Assembly: GCA_945878555.1 (NCBI GenBank)
Contig: CAMDWI010000018.1
Span: 26,357-90,356 of the forward strand
Direction of reading: 5' to 3'
DNA length: 64,000 bases
From: Klebsiella pneumoniae
GTDB taxonomy: Bacteria; Pseudomonadota; Gammaproteobacteria; Eutrophobiales; Eutrophobiaceae
Part shown: positions 53,114-62,163 of the stretch, one piece after another
Position numbering within the stretch: position 1 is the first letter of the stretch
How the letters are laid out: every line of letters starts with the position of its first letter
Notes under the pieces: model-generated
The model's input: only the letters and a program-made list of their open reading frames with translations
Database searches by the model: none
What the model was told of the DNA's origin: nothing
Made by a program: the position numbers and the translations under genes

Positions 53114-54204
53114 TCAGTAACCCGGTTTGTGTTCAGCAGATGGCGCATCGCCAGGTCCGGTTCAATCGATACCAGTTCCCCGGCACTGACGCCGGCAAGC
53201 ACCTCGAACATCTCACCCTGACGCTGTCCCGGACGTATCTGCCGGAATACGGTACGACCACCCGGATCCAGTATGTAAACACCGGTCACCTCACCGCGCT
53301 CTACGATCGCGGCCTGTGGGACCAGCAGGCTCTGCTCGGTTCCGGTCACAATACCAATCTTCAAAAACATGCCCGGCAACAGGCCGGCTGTCCCGGAGGG
53401 CAGGTCCAGCCGTACCCGGAAGGTGGCAGTATTATCAGCCGCACGCGGATACACTGTGACCTTGCTGGCCTCGATCCTCTGGTCTCCCGTATACACAGCT
53501 GCACGGGAGGTCTGTTGTAATTGCAGTGCCAGTTCCTGGGATACATCGGTGATGACACGCAGCTGTTCCAGCGCCGCCGCATCAAACAGCGGCGCGCCGG
53601 GCGCGACGACCTCGCCTATCTGCACGTGACGATCCGTAATCACACCGGTATATGGCATGGGCACCTCGGTATAGGACAGCCCCTCGGCAGCAGCGGCCTG
53701 CGCTGCGAGAGCGGCATCAAGCCGGGCACGTACACTGTCACGATGCGCCGTGATTTCATCCAGATCCGCCTGCGGTGCCAGCTTGCGACCAACCATATCG
53801 GCGACACGCTGATAACGCGCCTCGGCCTCGGCCAGTTGTGATCTTGCCTCACGCAGGGCGGCGTCCGCCTGTTGCAGGCCAGCACGCTGCTGAACCGCGC
53901 GCAAACGTATCACCACCTGGTTAGCCTCAACCGAATCACTGACATCACGAAGGATCTCAATCACTTCACCGGCGGTCTGTGCAGATACCGTTCCCTGATT
54001 GACGGCCTCAACCCGCCCATTCACACGGCGTTCGGCGGGCACCTGCTGTAATTCAACCGTGACGGTCCGGTAGCTGGCCAGGGTGCTGGTACCGGTACTT
54101 ACCTGTTCAGTGGTGGAGTCAGAACAGCCAGTGATCAGCGTCCCGAGCGCCAGCAGCAACACGGCGGTCCCTGTCAGCCCGGGTAAAGGAAAATTCAGCG
54201 GCAT
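53110..54204 (-). CDS. RND efflux periplasmic adaptor lipoprotein
   Basis: A 364-residue membrane-fusion protein. It has a lipoprotein signal with the lipobox ITGC (Cys27), then lipoyl-like, alpha-hairpin coiled-coil (about 95-165) and beta-barrel domains (VPQAAIVERGEVTGVYIL near the end). It bridges the RND pump to an outer-membrane channel not encoded here. It lies 12 bases after the DUF2892 gene and overlaps the pump gene. Confidence 0.92.
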   Translation of the reverse strand: MPLNFPLPGLTGTAVLLLALGTLITGCSDSTTEQVSTGTSTLASYRTVTVELQQVPAERRVNGRVEAVNQGTVSAQTAGEVIEILRDVSDSVEANQVVIRLRAVQQRAGLQQADAALREARSQLAEAEARYQRVADMVGRKLAPQADLDEITAHRDSVRARLDAALAAQAAAAEGLSYTEVPMPYTGVITDRHVQIGEVVAPGAPLFDAAALEQLRVITDVSQELALQLQQTSRAAVYTGDQRIEASKVTVYPRAADNTATFRVRLDLPSGTAGLLPGMFLKIGIVTGTEQSLLVPQAAIVERGEVTGVYILDPGGRTVFRQIRPGQRQGEMFEVLAGVSAGELVSIEPDLAMRHLLNTNRVTE

Positions 54205-54216
54205 GTATTGCTCCTG

Positions 54217-54429
54217 TTATTGCTGTTTACAAAAGGCCGCACCCGGCGCGACACCCAGCTTGCGTAACACGATTGCCAGAGGGCAAAAGCCGGTAAAGGA
54301 CGACTGTAACAGGTTCAGACCAACAAAGGCATTCAGCAAGAACCAGTAAGGGCTGACGGTATAGCCGAGACCCAGACTGACCAGAACCACGCTGCCTGCA
54401 AAGGCCAGAACGATGCGATCGATATTCAT
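54217..54429 (-). CDS. DUF2892 (YgaP C-terminal-like) membrane protein
   Basis: A 70-residue protein with two transmembrane segments, the DUF2892 pattern NIDRIVLAFAG...NAFVGLNLLQSSFTGFCPL, and a C-terminal Cys. It corresponds to the membrane part of YgaP without its rhodanese domain. Such proteins commonly sit in SqrR/BigR-controlled sulfur-oxidation operons. It is the first gene of the run to the RND pump and sqr. Confidence 0.88.
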   Translation of the reverse strand: MNIDRIVLAFAGSVVLVSLGLGYTVSPYWFLLNAFVGLNLLQSSFTGFCPLAIVLRKLGVAPGAAFCKQQ

Positions 54430-54498
54430 GGTGTACTCTCCTGTTTAAAGTATAGCTGTATTAAAACCGGTAATTTCTATCGGGCATGTTTTAATTAT

Positions 54499-54514
54499 AT
54501 TAGTATTTGCTAAT
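54499..54514. promoter_or_regulatory. Putative SqrR/BigR operator
   Basis: ATTAG-N6-CTAAT, a perfect inverted repeat in a very AT-rich stretch between the divergent DUF2892 operon and the ArsR-family gene. A second, imperfect palindrome (ATTTAGC...GTTAAAT) overlaps its right side at 54513-54530. It would let the repressor control both directions. A resemblance to BigR boxes is from memory. Confidence 0.6.
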
Positions 54515-54559
54515 TTAGCAAGTGTTAAATATAATGACTGTCAAAGCAGGAGAATACAG

Positions 54560-54925
54560 ATGGCGATCAAGCCGATACACCGGACCAGAATCAACAAAGA
54601 AGCAGTGCGCAAGGGCAAACGCTCGCCCGCGAACCTGACCGAGGAGATGTTGCCGCATGCCGAGCAGGCGGCCACGCTGTTGCGTGCGCTCGCAAATGAG
54701 CAAAGACTGATGATCCTGTGCAACCTTTCCGGCGGAGAGTTATCGGTGGGCCAGTTAAACGAGCGTGTGCCATTGAACCAGTCCGCGCTGTCGCAGCACC
54801 TTGCGGTATTACGCAAGACCGGCGCGGTGAGCACGCGCCGCGAGGCACAGACCGTTTATTACTCACTGAAACCGGGACCTGCAGCGGATGTGATAGCAAC
54901 ATTGCACAGCATCTACTGCCGTTAA
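54560..54925 (+). CDS. ArsR-family persulfide sensor, SqrR/BigR/YgaV-like
   Basis: A 121-residue winged-helix repressor. The recognition helix is in PLNQSALSQHLAVLRKTGAV. Two cysteines, Cys54 (MILCNL) and Cys120 (SIYCR), match the persulfide- or tetrasulfide-sensing pair of SqrR/BigR. The ArsR metal motif CxC is absent, so this is not an arsenic or metal sensor. AGGAG lies 7 bases before the ATG. Divergence from the DUF2892-RND-sqr run supports a role in sulfide control. Confidence 0.88.
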   Translation: MAIKPIHRTRINKEAVRKGKRSPANLTEEMLPHAEQAATLLRALANEQRLMILCNLSGGELSVGQLNERVPLNQSALSQHLAVLRKTGAVSTRREAQTVYYSLKPGPAADVIATLHSIYCR

Positions 54926-55043
54926 CCGTCGCGATTCGACCAAATCGGGGCTTGTAGAGTCTCTATCCAGTCTTTATCATCCACCGGGCAACCGCTGGTT
55001 GCAAAGTATCGTTTCCCCTTAACTCCTGGATAAAAGGTATCTC

Positions 55044-55766
55044 ATGAGCTCACGCATATCGCGATTGCTGGTTGTAATTTCCCTGTGCCTGTTGTTACCG
55101 TTCAACACCTCTGCGCAGGAAAAGCGCCGACCCGCCCAGATCGCATTCAATCTGTATCCCTACCTGTCTGATGTAAAGACGGATACTGATCTCACCATCA
55201 ATATGCTGATGCCCTTGCCTGCACGGTTTTCGTATTTTGGATTCATCAACTTCGGTGACACACTGTCGTCAGGTGACCCTGACTTCCTGCTGACCGAACA
55301 GAACCTGATCTGGAATGTATCGGAAAAACTGCCACTGGATCTGGTTGCCCAGGACATCATCCGTCGTGGTCATGACAATGACACGATCCATCTTGGTGTA
55401 CGCTGGCGCCTGAACAACACGCCGATGTTTGCCGGGTTTCTGAAGGCGATTAACCTGAACTATGCATTACAGATTTTCCCGACCCGCATTGATCAACGCG
55501 ATGTCGGTGGCTGGCAGCTGTCCCACACCTACCAGATGACATTCCCGTATATCTCCGACCGGCTCTATCTTGGCGGCTTCCTTGACCACAATATAGATGA
55601 AACCTCTCGCCCCGGTTTTACCCGTGACAATGTGGTCAGCGAGACCCAGTTTGGGGTGCGTCTGTATCGCCAGCTGTACGCCGTGGTGGAATATCGTATC
55701 AATGACTATCGGCGTTCAGACAACACCAACGTCGGGGCAGGTCTCGAGATAAAGACCAGCTGGTAA
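55044..55766 (+). CDS. Exported hypothetical protein, likely outer-membrane beta-barrel
   Basis: A 240-residue protein with a signal peptide (LLVVISLCLLLPFNTSAQ). The rest is made of alternating amphipathic strands rich in Tyr, Phe and Trp (ARFSYFGFINF, RLYRQLYAVVEYRI), ending ...IKTSW, consistent with a small outer-membrane beta-barrel. Not assigned to a named family with confidence. It is monocistronic; the next gene converges. Confidence 0.6.
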   Translation: MSSRISRLLVVISLCLLLPFNTSAQEKRRPAQIAFNLYPYLSDVKTDTDLTINMLMPLPARFSYFGFINFGDTLSSGDPDFLLTEQNLIWNVSEKLPLDLVAQDIIRRGHDNDTIHLGVRWRLNNTPMFAGFLKAINLNYALQIFPTRIDQRDVGGWQLSHTYQMTFPYISDRLYLGGFLDHNIDETSRPGFTRDNVVSETQFGVRLYRQLYAVVEYRINDYRRSDNTNVGAGLEIKTSW

Positions 55767-55795
55767 TTGATACACAATAAAACTTGCAGGGTGAA

Positions 55796-56479
55796 TTAAC
55801 CCGGTAACGCGTTCCAGCCGCCGCCCTCGATCAGTTCATAATCGACCTGGCGACCGCTGGGCAGTTGTGAACTCAGGCGCAGCCATTCACCTGCCGGGCC
55901 ATACCACAGGTCGATGTGCAACTTCTCACCTGTCAGCGTGTATCGCTGTGCCTGCCACTCACGCCCGGCAACGTCTATCGTCTCCAGGGCACCCGGCTCG
56001 ACCTTGATCGCAACCAGTTTGCCCGTCTGCGGATCCAGCAAACTGCTCTCCTTCAGAAATGTGCTGTCCCAATAGGCAAATGATTTCACACAGGGCGGCA
56101 TCGCGGTATCACCGGGAGTGCTACTGGCGCTGACCAGAAAATTGCCCGCGTCCAGCCTGCCCTTCACCTCGATCTGTTTATTGTTATTGTTCGTGGCCGC
56201 ATCAATGCTGAGCAGACAACCTGCCTGCCACAATTCACGCGCCTGATGCTGATAGCTGTAGGCGTTGAAGAACAGGATGTTTACCTGCATGTTCGCCTGG
56301 CTTTGCACCTGGATCAGACCGTCCTGCGGGGTCACGGTGAACAGGTGTTCGCCGACGGGTTTCCCGTCCAGCAAGACATTAAAACGCCAGCTCGAATCGG
56401 ACTGTGACAACACGGCGACCGACACTGTCATCAGCATCAGACCCGTCAGGCCTGTCAATAAAACTCGCAGGGTATGCAT
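55796..56479 (-). CDS. DUF6134-family exported protein
   Basis: A 227-residue protein with a signal peptide (LLTGLTGLMLMTVSVAVLSQ) and a beta-rich body (WRFNVLLDGKPVGEHLF, YTLTGEKLHIDLWYGPAGEWL). It looks like the DUF6134 group of periplasmic proteins of unknown role. Two cysteines (89 and about 130) could form a disulfide. It diverges from the sulfatase-like gene. Confidence 0.6.
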   Translation of the reverse strand: MHTLRVLLTGLTGLMLMTVSVAVLSQSDSSWRFNVLLDGKPVGEHLFTVTPQDGLIQVQSQANMQVNILFFNAYSYQHQARELWQAGCLLSIDAATNNNNKQIEVKGRLDAGNFLVSASSTPGDTAMPPCVKSFAYWDSTFLKESSLLDPQTGKLVAIKVEPGALETIDVAGREWQAQRYTLTGEKLHIDLWYGPAGEWLRLSSQLPSGRQVDYELIEGGGWNALPG

Positions 56480-56641
56480 GACCTTGATTCCTGTAGTGGT
56501 GATATGTATTTATTCTGTATGCAGGCATGTGAACAACAGGTGAAATTAGCTGCCCGGTGCGATTTAGCAGTTTACCGTTGCACTTGTTATACTGCCTAAC
56601 CTCACATTCCGGATTGATCTGAATCATCGTGAAATTCCAGC

Positions 56642-58318
56642 ATGACATACCGCCACGGCGACTCCCCAGTTGTCTGCCCGTCAGATTATGTGATGAGTAT
56701 GTCCGCCCCTGACCAGATGAAAATGACCACACTACGCCGGTGGGGTGGTCTTGCGCTGGCGCTGTTTTCACTCAACTTTGCCCTTACGTTTCATAATGTC
56801 TGGCCGACCTTGTGGATCACCACACAGAATGAGGTGTCAATTGAAATAGCCACACTGCTCGTCCTGCTGGCGCTGTGGTTACGTCGACGCACATCCGTGT
56901 CGACCCGACTGGTATCCGTGCTGGCAGCCCTCCTGACCATAATGACCATCGGCCGGTACGCCGAGGTGACCGCACCGGCGCTGTATGGTCGGCCAGTCAA
57001 TATTTACTGGGATGCCCAATATCTGCCGCATGTCGCCGGAATGCTGATCGAGGCGGCGCATCCGCTGCTGGTGCTCGTGCTACTGGCCGGTATTGTGCTC
57101 GCGCTCGGTGCTTTGTATTTGATCTTACGAATCGCCGTATTACGGGTGGCAACTGCCTGCACCCGCCGGGATGAGCAACGTGCAGTCGGGGGACTGGCAG
57201 CGCTGCTGCTCATCGTCTACCTCAGCGGGTTTGCCGGTATACCCGTCAAGAAGTTACGGCTCTATTCCATTCCGGTCAGCTACATGGTCATAGAACAGAC
57301 CGGTTTTATCATGGGTGCGCTCGGTGCTGACGAGCAGCTCGCCGCACTGGTCAAACAGAACCCGCTCGATAACTTTGCCTTGACCAAACTGCGCGGTGCC
57401 GATGTGATCGTGCATTTTGTCGAGTCTTATGGTGCCGTCGCGTTCGACTCTCCCGACATCGCAGCGACGCTGGAGCCGGGCCGGATTGAACTGGCCGAGG
57501 CGATCAAGGCGACACATCGCCGCGTCGTGTCTGCATTTGTGGTTTCTCCCACATTTGGCGGTGGTTCCTGGCTCGCCCATTCCAGCTTCATGTCCGCACT
57601 TGATATTGATAACAACGGCACCTATAACCTGCTGCTGACACGGAATCAACCGACCCTGTCGACCCGCTTTACCGCACTGGGTTATCGATCACTGGCGTTG
57701 ATGCCGGGTCTGCGCAGTGAATGGCCGGAGGGCGTGTTCTACCACTTTGAGCATATCTATGGTTCCAGGGAAATTGACTATCGCGGTCCGGAGTTTGGCT
57801 GGTGGCGTATCCCGGACCAGTATTCAATCTCCCGTTTCGCTGAGCTGGAATTGAACAAGACGAATCGCAAACCGTTGTTTCTGATGTTCACCGCAATCAG
57901 CTCGCATATGCCGTTCCGTCCAACACCACCTTACCAACCGGACTGGACACGGGCTCTTGATACGAATCCCTACGATGCTGCGGATGTGGCCGCCTCCATG
58001 GCGCTGTTACCCGAATGGACAAATATGCAACCGTCCTATGCGGGTACGCTGGTGTATACCCTCCAGTATCTGGCCGGGTTTCTGCGCCAACAGGCGGAGC
58101 GTGACATGTTCTGGGTCGTCATCGGTGACCACCAGCCGGCGGCCAGTGTCAGCGGCGAAGGTGCCCGCTGGGACTCCCCGGTCCATATCATCACGGCGAA
58201 CGACGAGATCATCGAGGAATTGCTGAAGATCGGCTTTGTTGAAGGCCTGACCCCGGCGCCCGGCCCTGTCAGCGAGATGTACGAATTGACCCCACATCTG
58301 CTCAACGCTTTGCGCTGA
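56642..58318 (+). CDS. Membrane-bound sulfatase/LTA-synthase-like phosphotransferase
   Basis: A 558-residue protein with about five N-terminal transmembrane segments (up to about residue 205) and a C-terminal alkaline-phosphatase-superfamily domain: VIVHFVESYG contains the nucleophile-region motif, and IGDHQPA is the metal-binding GDH. It is like Gram-positive LTA synthases and Gram-negative phosphoglycerol or phosphoethanolamine transferases; it may modify a periplasmic glycan or lipid. The start is uncertain: ATGs at 56693, 56699 and 56723 are also in frame before the first membrane segment. Confidence 0.75.
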   Translation: MTYRHGDSPVVCPSDYVMSMSAPDQMKMTTLRRWGGLALALFSLNFALTFHNVWPTLWITTQNEVSIEIATLLVLLALWLRRRTSVSTRLVSVLAALLTIMTIGRYAEVTAPALYGRPVNIYWDAQYLPHVAGMLIEAAHPLLVLVLLAGIVLALGALYLILRIAVLRVATACTRRDEQRAVGGLAALLLIVYLSGFAGIPVKKLRLYSIPVSYMVIEQTGFIMGALGADEQLAALVKQNPLDNFALTKLRGADVIVHFVESYGAVAFDSPDIAATLEPGRIELAEAIKATHRRVVSAFVVSPTFGGGSWLAHSSFMSALDIDNNGTYNLLLTRNQPTLSTRFTALGYRSLALMPGLRSEWPEGVFYHFEHIYGSREIDYRGPEFGWWRIPDQYSISRFAELELNKTNRKPLFLMFTAISSHMPFRPTPPYQPDWTRALDTNPYDAADVAASMALLPEWTNMQPSYAGTLVYTLQYLAGFLRQQAERDMFWVVIGDHQPAASVSGEGARWDSPVHIITANDEIIEELLKIGFVEGLTPAPGPVSEMYELTPHLLNALR

Positions 58319-58397
58319 ATCCCCCGTAAAACAGGCCGGCTTTACATTGACGCCACCGCCTGCCGGACACTACACTTGATATATTAATGTCATTATC

Positions 58398-58423
58398 TTC
58401 CTGCTGGTTGCAACCAGCAGGAA
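58398..58423. promoter_or_regulatory. 26-bp perfect palindrome upstream of operon 2
   Basis: A 26-base sequence that is its own reverse complement (TTCCTGCTGGTTG followed by its complement) lies 28 bases before the DUF1592 ATG at 58451. It is likely an operator for a dimeric regulator or an RNA hairpin in the 5' UTR. The G-rich ribosome site follows it. Confidence 0.65.
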
Positions 58424-58450
58424 AGGCGAATATCCCGGGGGGGGAATACG

Positions 58451-60799
58451 ATGGTTATCAGCAAACACACTCTGGCCAGCACATTTGCACTTTGCAGTTT
58501 GATGCTATTATCGGCTGCACAGGCACAACCCGCACCTGACACGCACCGTGCTACCCTGAACCAGTATTGTGTGACCTGCCACAATGCCACGCTGAAGACC
58601 GCCGGACTGTTACTGGACCAACTCGACCCTGATCAGATCAGCGCCGACCCGCTGCGCTGGGAAAAGGTGTTACGCAAGCTGCGTGCGCGATCGATGCCGC
58701 CGGCAGGGCTGCCGAGGCCCGATGAGGCGACCTATGTCAAACTGGTCGACCATGTCGAGGGCAAACTGAACGCAATTGCCGAACAGTCGCCCAACCCGGG
58801 CCGCCCGACACTGCACCGCCTGAACCGTGCCGAATATGCAAACGTGATCCGCGACCTGCTCGGTCTGCAGATCAACAGCCGTGACCTGCTGCCTGCTGAC
58901 GATATCGGTTATGGCTTTGACAATATCGGTGATGTGCTCAGCGTCTCGCCGTATCTGCTGGAGCGTTATCTGGCGGTGGCCGCGAAGGTCAGTCGTCTGG
59001 CCATCGGTGATACGACACAGCCGGCCGATTTCCAGACCTATGATGTCTCGCGTTATCTGGTACAGGACGATCGGATCAGCGAAGACCTGCCCTACGGTAC
59101 GCGCGGCGGACTGGCCGTCCGTCATTATTTCCCGGTGGATGGCGAATATGTATTAAAGGTAAAGCTACAGACCGGTCGCTTTGACGAGATTATTGGCCTC
59201 GACAAGGAACGCCAGCTCGACATCCGTATTGATGATCAACGCATAGAACGGTTCACGATCGAGGCAACCGGTAATGCAGAGGTCTATGGTAACGGCCCTG
59301 CGGCAGATGACAAACTGGAGGTACGTGTCCCGGTCAAGGCCGGTACACACACGATCCTGGCCACCTTTGTGAAAGACACCGTCAGGCAGGAAGGCATACT
59401 GAACAAATATACCGCACCGATCGAAGAACAGGCCTTTTTTGAAGGTGTTGGCAGCCTGTCGATCGCCGGACCGTTCAACATCACCGGCGCGGGCGAGACC
59501 CCGAGTCGATCCCTGATCTTCAGTTGCCGACCTTCGGCCAGTATGGAAGAGTCCCGCTGCGCTGAACAAATCCTCTCCACGCTCGCACGTCGCGCCTATC
59601 GTCGACCGGTGACCAAAGACGATATGCCGATACTGATGTCTCTGTACGAACAGGGCAAGGCACAGGGCGGGTTTGAAAGCGGTATCCGCATGGCGCTGCA
59701 AAAGATCCTGGTCTCACCGGAGTTCCTGTTCCGCATCGAGTTTGATCCACAGAAGGTCGCCAAAAATGGCAATTACGAGATCAGTGATCTGGAACTGGCC
59801 TCGCGTCTGTCCTTTTTTCTGTGGAGCAGCATCCCCGATGAGGAACTGCTCACGCTCGCTGAAAAGCGCAAACTGAAAAAGGGCAAGGCACTGGAACAAC
59901 AGGTAGAACGGATGATGGCCGACCCGCGCTCCGCCGCGCTAATCAGCAACTTCGCCGGGCAGTGGCTGTTCCTGCGCAATATCGCCCGCGTACAACCGGA
60001 TCCGATCGCGTTCCCTAACTTTGATGAAAACCTGCGCGAGGCCTTGCAGCGTGAAACTGAACTGGTACTTGAGAGCATGCTGCGCGAGGACCGCAGTGTG
60101 GTCGAGCTGTTGAATTCAGACTACACGTTCGTCAACGAACGTCTGGCGAAACACTACGGTATTGAAGGTATCTACGGTGCCGGCTTCCAGCGCGTTGCCG
60201 TCACCGATCCACGACGTCGCGGACTGCTCGGACATGGCAGTATCCTGACCGTGACTTCTTACCCGAACCGGACCGCGCCGACCATCCGTGGCAAATGGGT
60301 ACTGGAACAGATCCTCGGCTCACCACCCCCACCGCCACCACCGGATGTACCCTCATTAAAAGACGATAACAAGGTCCGCGCGATGACAATGCGCGAACGG
60401 ATGGAGATGCACCGCGCCAATCCGGCCTGTGCCGTCTGTCACAAGGTGATGGACCCGCTTGGTTTTGCACTGGAGAACTTCGACGGCCTCGGCCGCTGGC
60501 GTGACACCAGTGGCGCCAGTAACAGCCCTATAGATTCATCCGGCGTGTTGCCAGACGGCACCGCGTTTAACGGCCCCGAGGGCCTGCGCGAGATTCTGGT
60601 CAAACAGAAGGAACTGTTTGTCGAGACGTTTACCGCGCGTATGCTTACCTACGCACTTGGTCGCGGTGTGGAATATTACGATTTACCGGTCGTCCGTAAG
60701 ATCCGCCGCGAGGCCGCCGATCAGGATTACCGCTGGTCAGCAATAATAGGCGGCATCGTCAACAGTGTTCCGTTCCAGATGAGGAGGGTAAACAAATGA
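58451..60799 (+). CDS. DUF1592-type exported cytochrome (operon 2, first gene)
   Basis: A 782-residue paralogue of the protein at 46088-48514 with the same layout: signal peptide ending AQAQ, haem motif CVTCH at 40-44, DUF1587/1592/1588 core, second haem motif CAVCH at 660-664, DUF1585 end. By eye it shares long conserved blocks (TVTSYPNRTAPTIRGKWVLE) with operon 1 but is clearly diverged. Its stop overlaps the DUF1552 start by ATGA. Confidence 0.88.
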   Translation: MVISKHTLASTFALCSLMLLSAAQAQPAPDTHRATLNQYCVTCHNATLKTAGLLLDQLDPDQISADPLRWEKVLRKLRARSMPPAGLPRPDEATYVKLVDHVEGKLNAIAEQSPNPGRPTLHRLNRAEYANVIRDLLGLQINSRDLLPADDIGYGFDNIGDVLSVSPYLLERYLAVAAKVSRLAIGDTTQPADFQTYDVSRYLVQDDRISEDLPYGTRGGLAVRHYFPVDGEYVLKVKLQTGRFDEIIGLDKERQLDIRIDDQRIERFTIEATGNAEVYGNGPAADDKLEVRVPVKAGTHTILATFVKDTVRQEGILNKYTAPIEEQAFFEGVGSLSIAGPFNITGAGETPSRSLIFSCRPSASMEESRCAEQILSTLARRAYRRPVTKDDMPILMSLYEQGKAQGGFESGIRMALQKILVSPEFLFRIEFDPQKVAKNGNYEISDLELASRLSFFLWSSIPDEELLTLAEKRKLKKGKALEQQVERMMADPRSAALISNFAGQWLFLRNIARVQPDPIAFPNFDENLREALQRETELVLESMLREDRSVVELLNSDYTFVNERLAKHYGIEGIYGAGFQRVAVTDPRRRGLLGHGSILTVTSYPNRTAPTIRGKWVLEQILGSPPPPPPPDVPSLKDDNKVRAMTMRERMEMHRANPACAVCHKVMDPLGFALENFDGLGRWRDTSGASNSPIDSSGVLPDGTAFNGPEGLREILVKQKELFVETFTARMLTYALGRGVEYYDLPVVRKIRREAADQDYRWSAIIGGIVNSVPFQMRRVNK

Positions 60800-62148
60800 T
60801 GATCTTCAAAAAGGCGATTGCCAGGCGCAGTTTTTTACGGGGTGCCGGCACAGCACTGGCACTGCCCTTCCTCGACGGTATGATCCCGGCGCTGGCCGCC
60901 GCGACCGACCCGGCGCTGGTACGCCCGATGCGTCTGTCATTTATAGAGGTGCCGAATGGCATCATCATGAACCAGTGGACGCCAACGACACTCGGTAGTG
61001 AGTTTGAACTGACACCGGTGCTTGAGCCGCTGGCGGCCTTCCGTGAACAGATGCTGGTCATTGGCGGGCTGGCGCAGAATGAAGCCGGGAAAGAGGACGG
61101 AGAGGTCGGTGGCGATCACCCACGTGCCTGTACCGCCTTCCTGACCGGCGCACATGCGAAGATGACCTCCGGTGCCGATCTGCGTGCCGGTATTTCCATT
61201 GATCAGGTTGCTGCACAGGAATTCGGCAAATACACCCAGCTCGCCTCGCTGGAGGTCGGTATGGAATCGGCCGAGATTGTCGGATCATGTGAATCCGCGT
61301 ATAGCTGTGCCTATTACAATACGATCTCCTGGCGTAACGACACGACGCCATTGCCGATGGAAAATCGTCCGCGCGTACTTTTCGAGCGCATGTTTGGCGA
61401 CAGCGGCAGCACCGACCCGAAGATCCGCAAGGAACGCCTGCAGGAAAACCGCAGCATCCTTGATGCGGTATTGCAGGACGTGGGCAAGCTGCGCGACCGC
61501 CTCGCTGCTGCGGATCGCAACAAGATTGATCAATATCTGGATTCCGTGCGCGACGTGGAGCGGCGTATCGAGAAGGCCGAGTCACAGTTCGACCGCGAGT
61601 TGCCACAGATGGCGGGACCTGCCGGTGCACCGGAGAAGTTCTCCGATTTCTACAAGCTGATGGCAGACCTGCAGGTGCTGGCCTGGCAGAGTGACATGAC
61701 CCGCATATGCACGTTCCAGATAGGTCATGAGATGAGCAACCGCGCCTACCCGGAACTCGGTTTTGGCGACGCGCACCACTCCGTGACCCATCATCAGGGC
61801 GATGCCGAGAAGATAGCCAAGACAATCCATATCAACACTTTCCATTCACAGATGCTGGCCTATTACCTCGACAAGCTGCGGTCTACACCGGACGGCGAAG
61901 GCAGCTTGTTCGACTCGACGATGATGCTGTATGGCAGCGCGCTCAGCGATGGCAATCTGCACATCTTCAAGGACCTGCCGCTGTTGTTGTTCTCGGGCAA
62001 AGACACCGGGATCAAGGGCGGACAATATATCCGCTTTGAACACGACACCCCGATGACGAACCTGTTCCTGACGATGATGGACAAGGCTGGCGTTCCGCTG
62101 GATCGCTTTGGTGACAGCACCGGTAAACTGCCCTTACCCACGGTATAG
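60796..62148 (+). CDS. DUF1552 protein, Tat-exported (operon 2, second gene)
   Basis: A 450-residue paralogue of 44764-46101. It has a twin-arginine leader IARRSFLRGAGTALALPFLD. Cysteines in VGSCESAYSCAY align with those of operon 1, so they are conserved between the two operons and are candidate metal or disulfide residues. Coupled to the DUF1592 gene and followed 15 bases later by the ankyrin gene. Confidence 0.88.
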   Translation: MMIFKKAIARRSFLRGAGTALALPFLDGMIPALAAATDPALVRPMRLSFIEVPNGIIMNQWTPTTLGSEFELTPVLEPLAAFREQMLVIGGLAQNEAGKEDGEVGGDHPRACTAFLTGAHAKMTSGADLRAGISIDQVAAQEFGKYTQLASLEVGMESAEIVGSCESAYSCAYYNTISWRNDTTPLPMENRPRVLFERMFGDSGSTDPKIRKERLQENRSILDAVLQDVGKLRDRLAAADRNKIDQYLDSVRDVERRIEKAESQFDRELPQMAGPAGAPEKFSDFYKLMADLQVLAWQSDMTRICTFQIGHEMSNRAYPELGFGDAHHSVTHHQGDAEKIAKTIHINTFHSQMLAYYLDKLRSTPDGEGSLFDSTMMLYGSALSDGNLHIFKDLPLLLFSGKDTGIKGGQYIRFEHDTPMTNLFLTMMDKAGVPLDRFGDSTGKLPLPTV

Positions 62149-62163
62149 ACACGGAGAACCATC

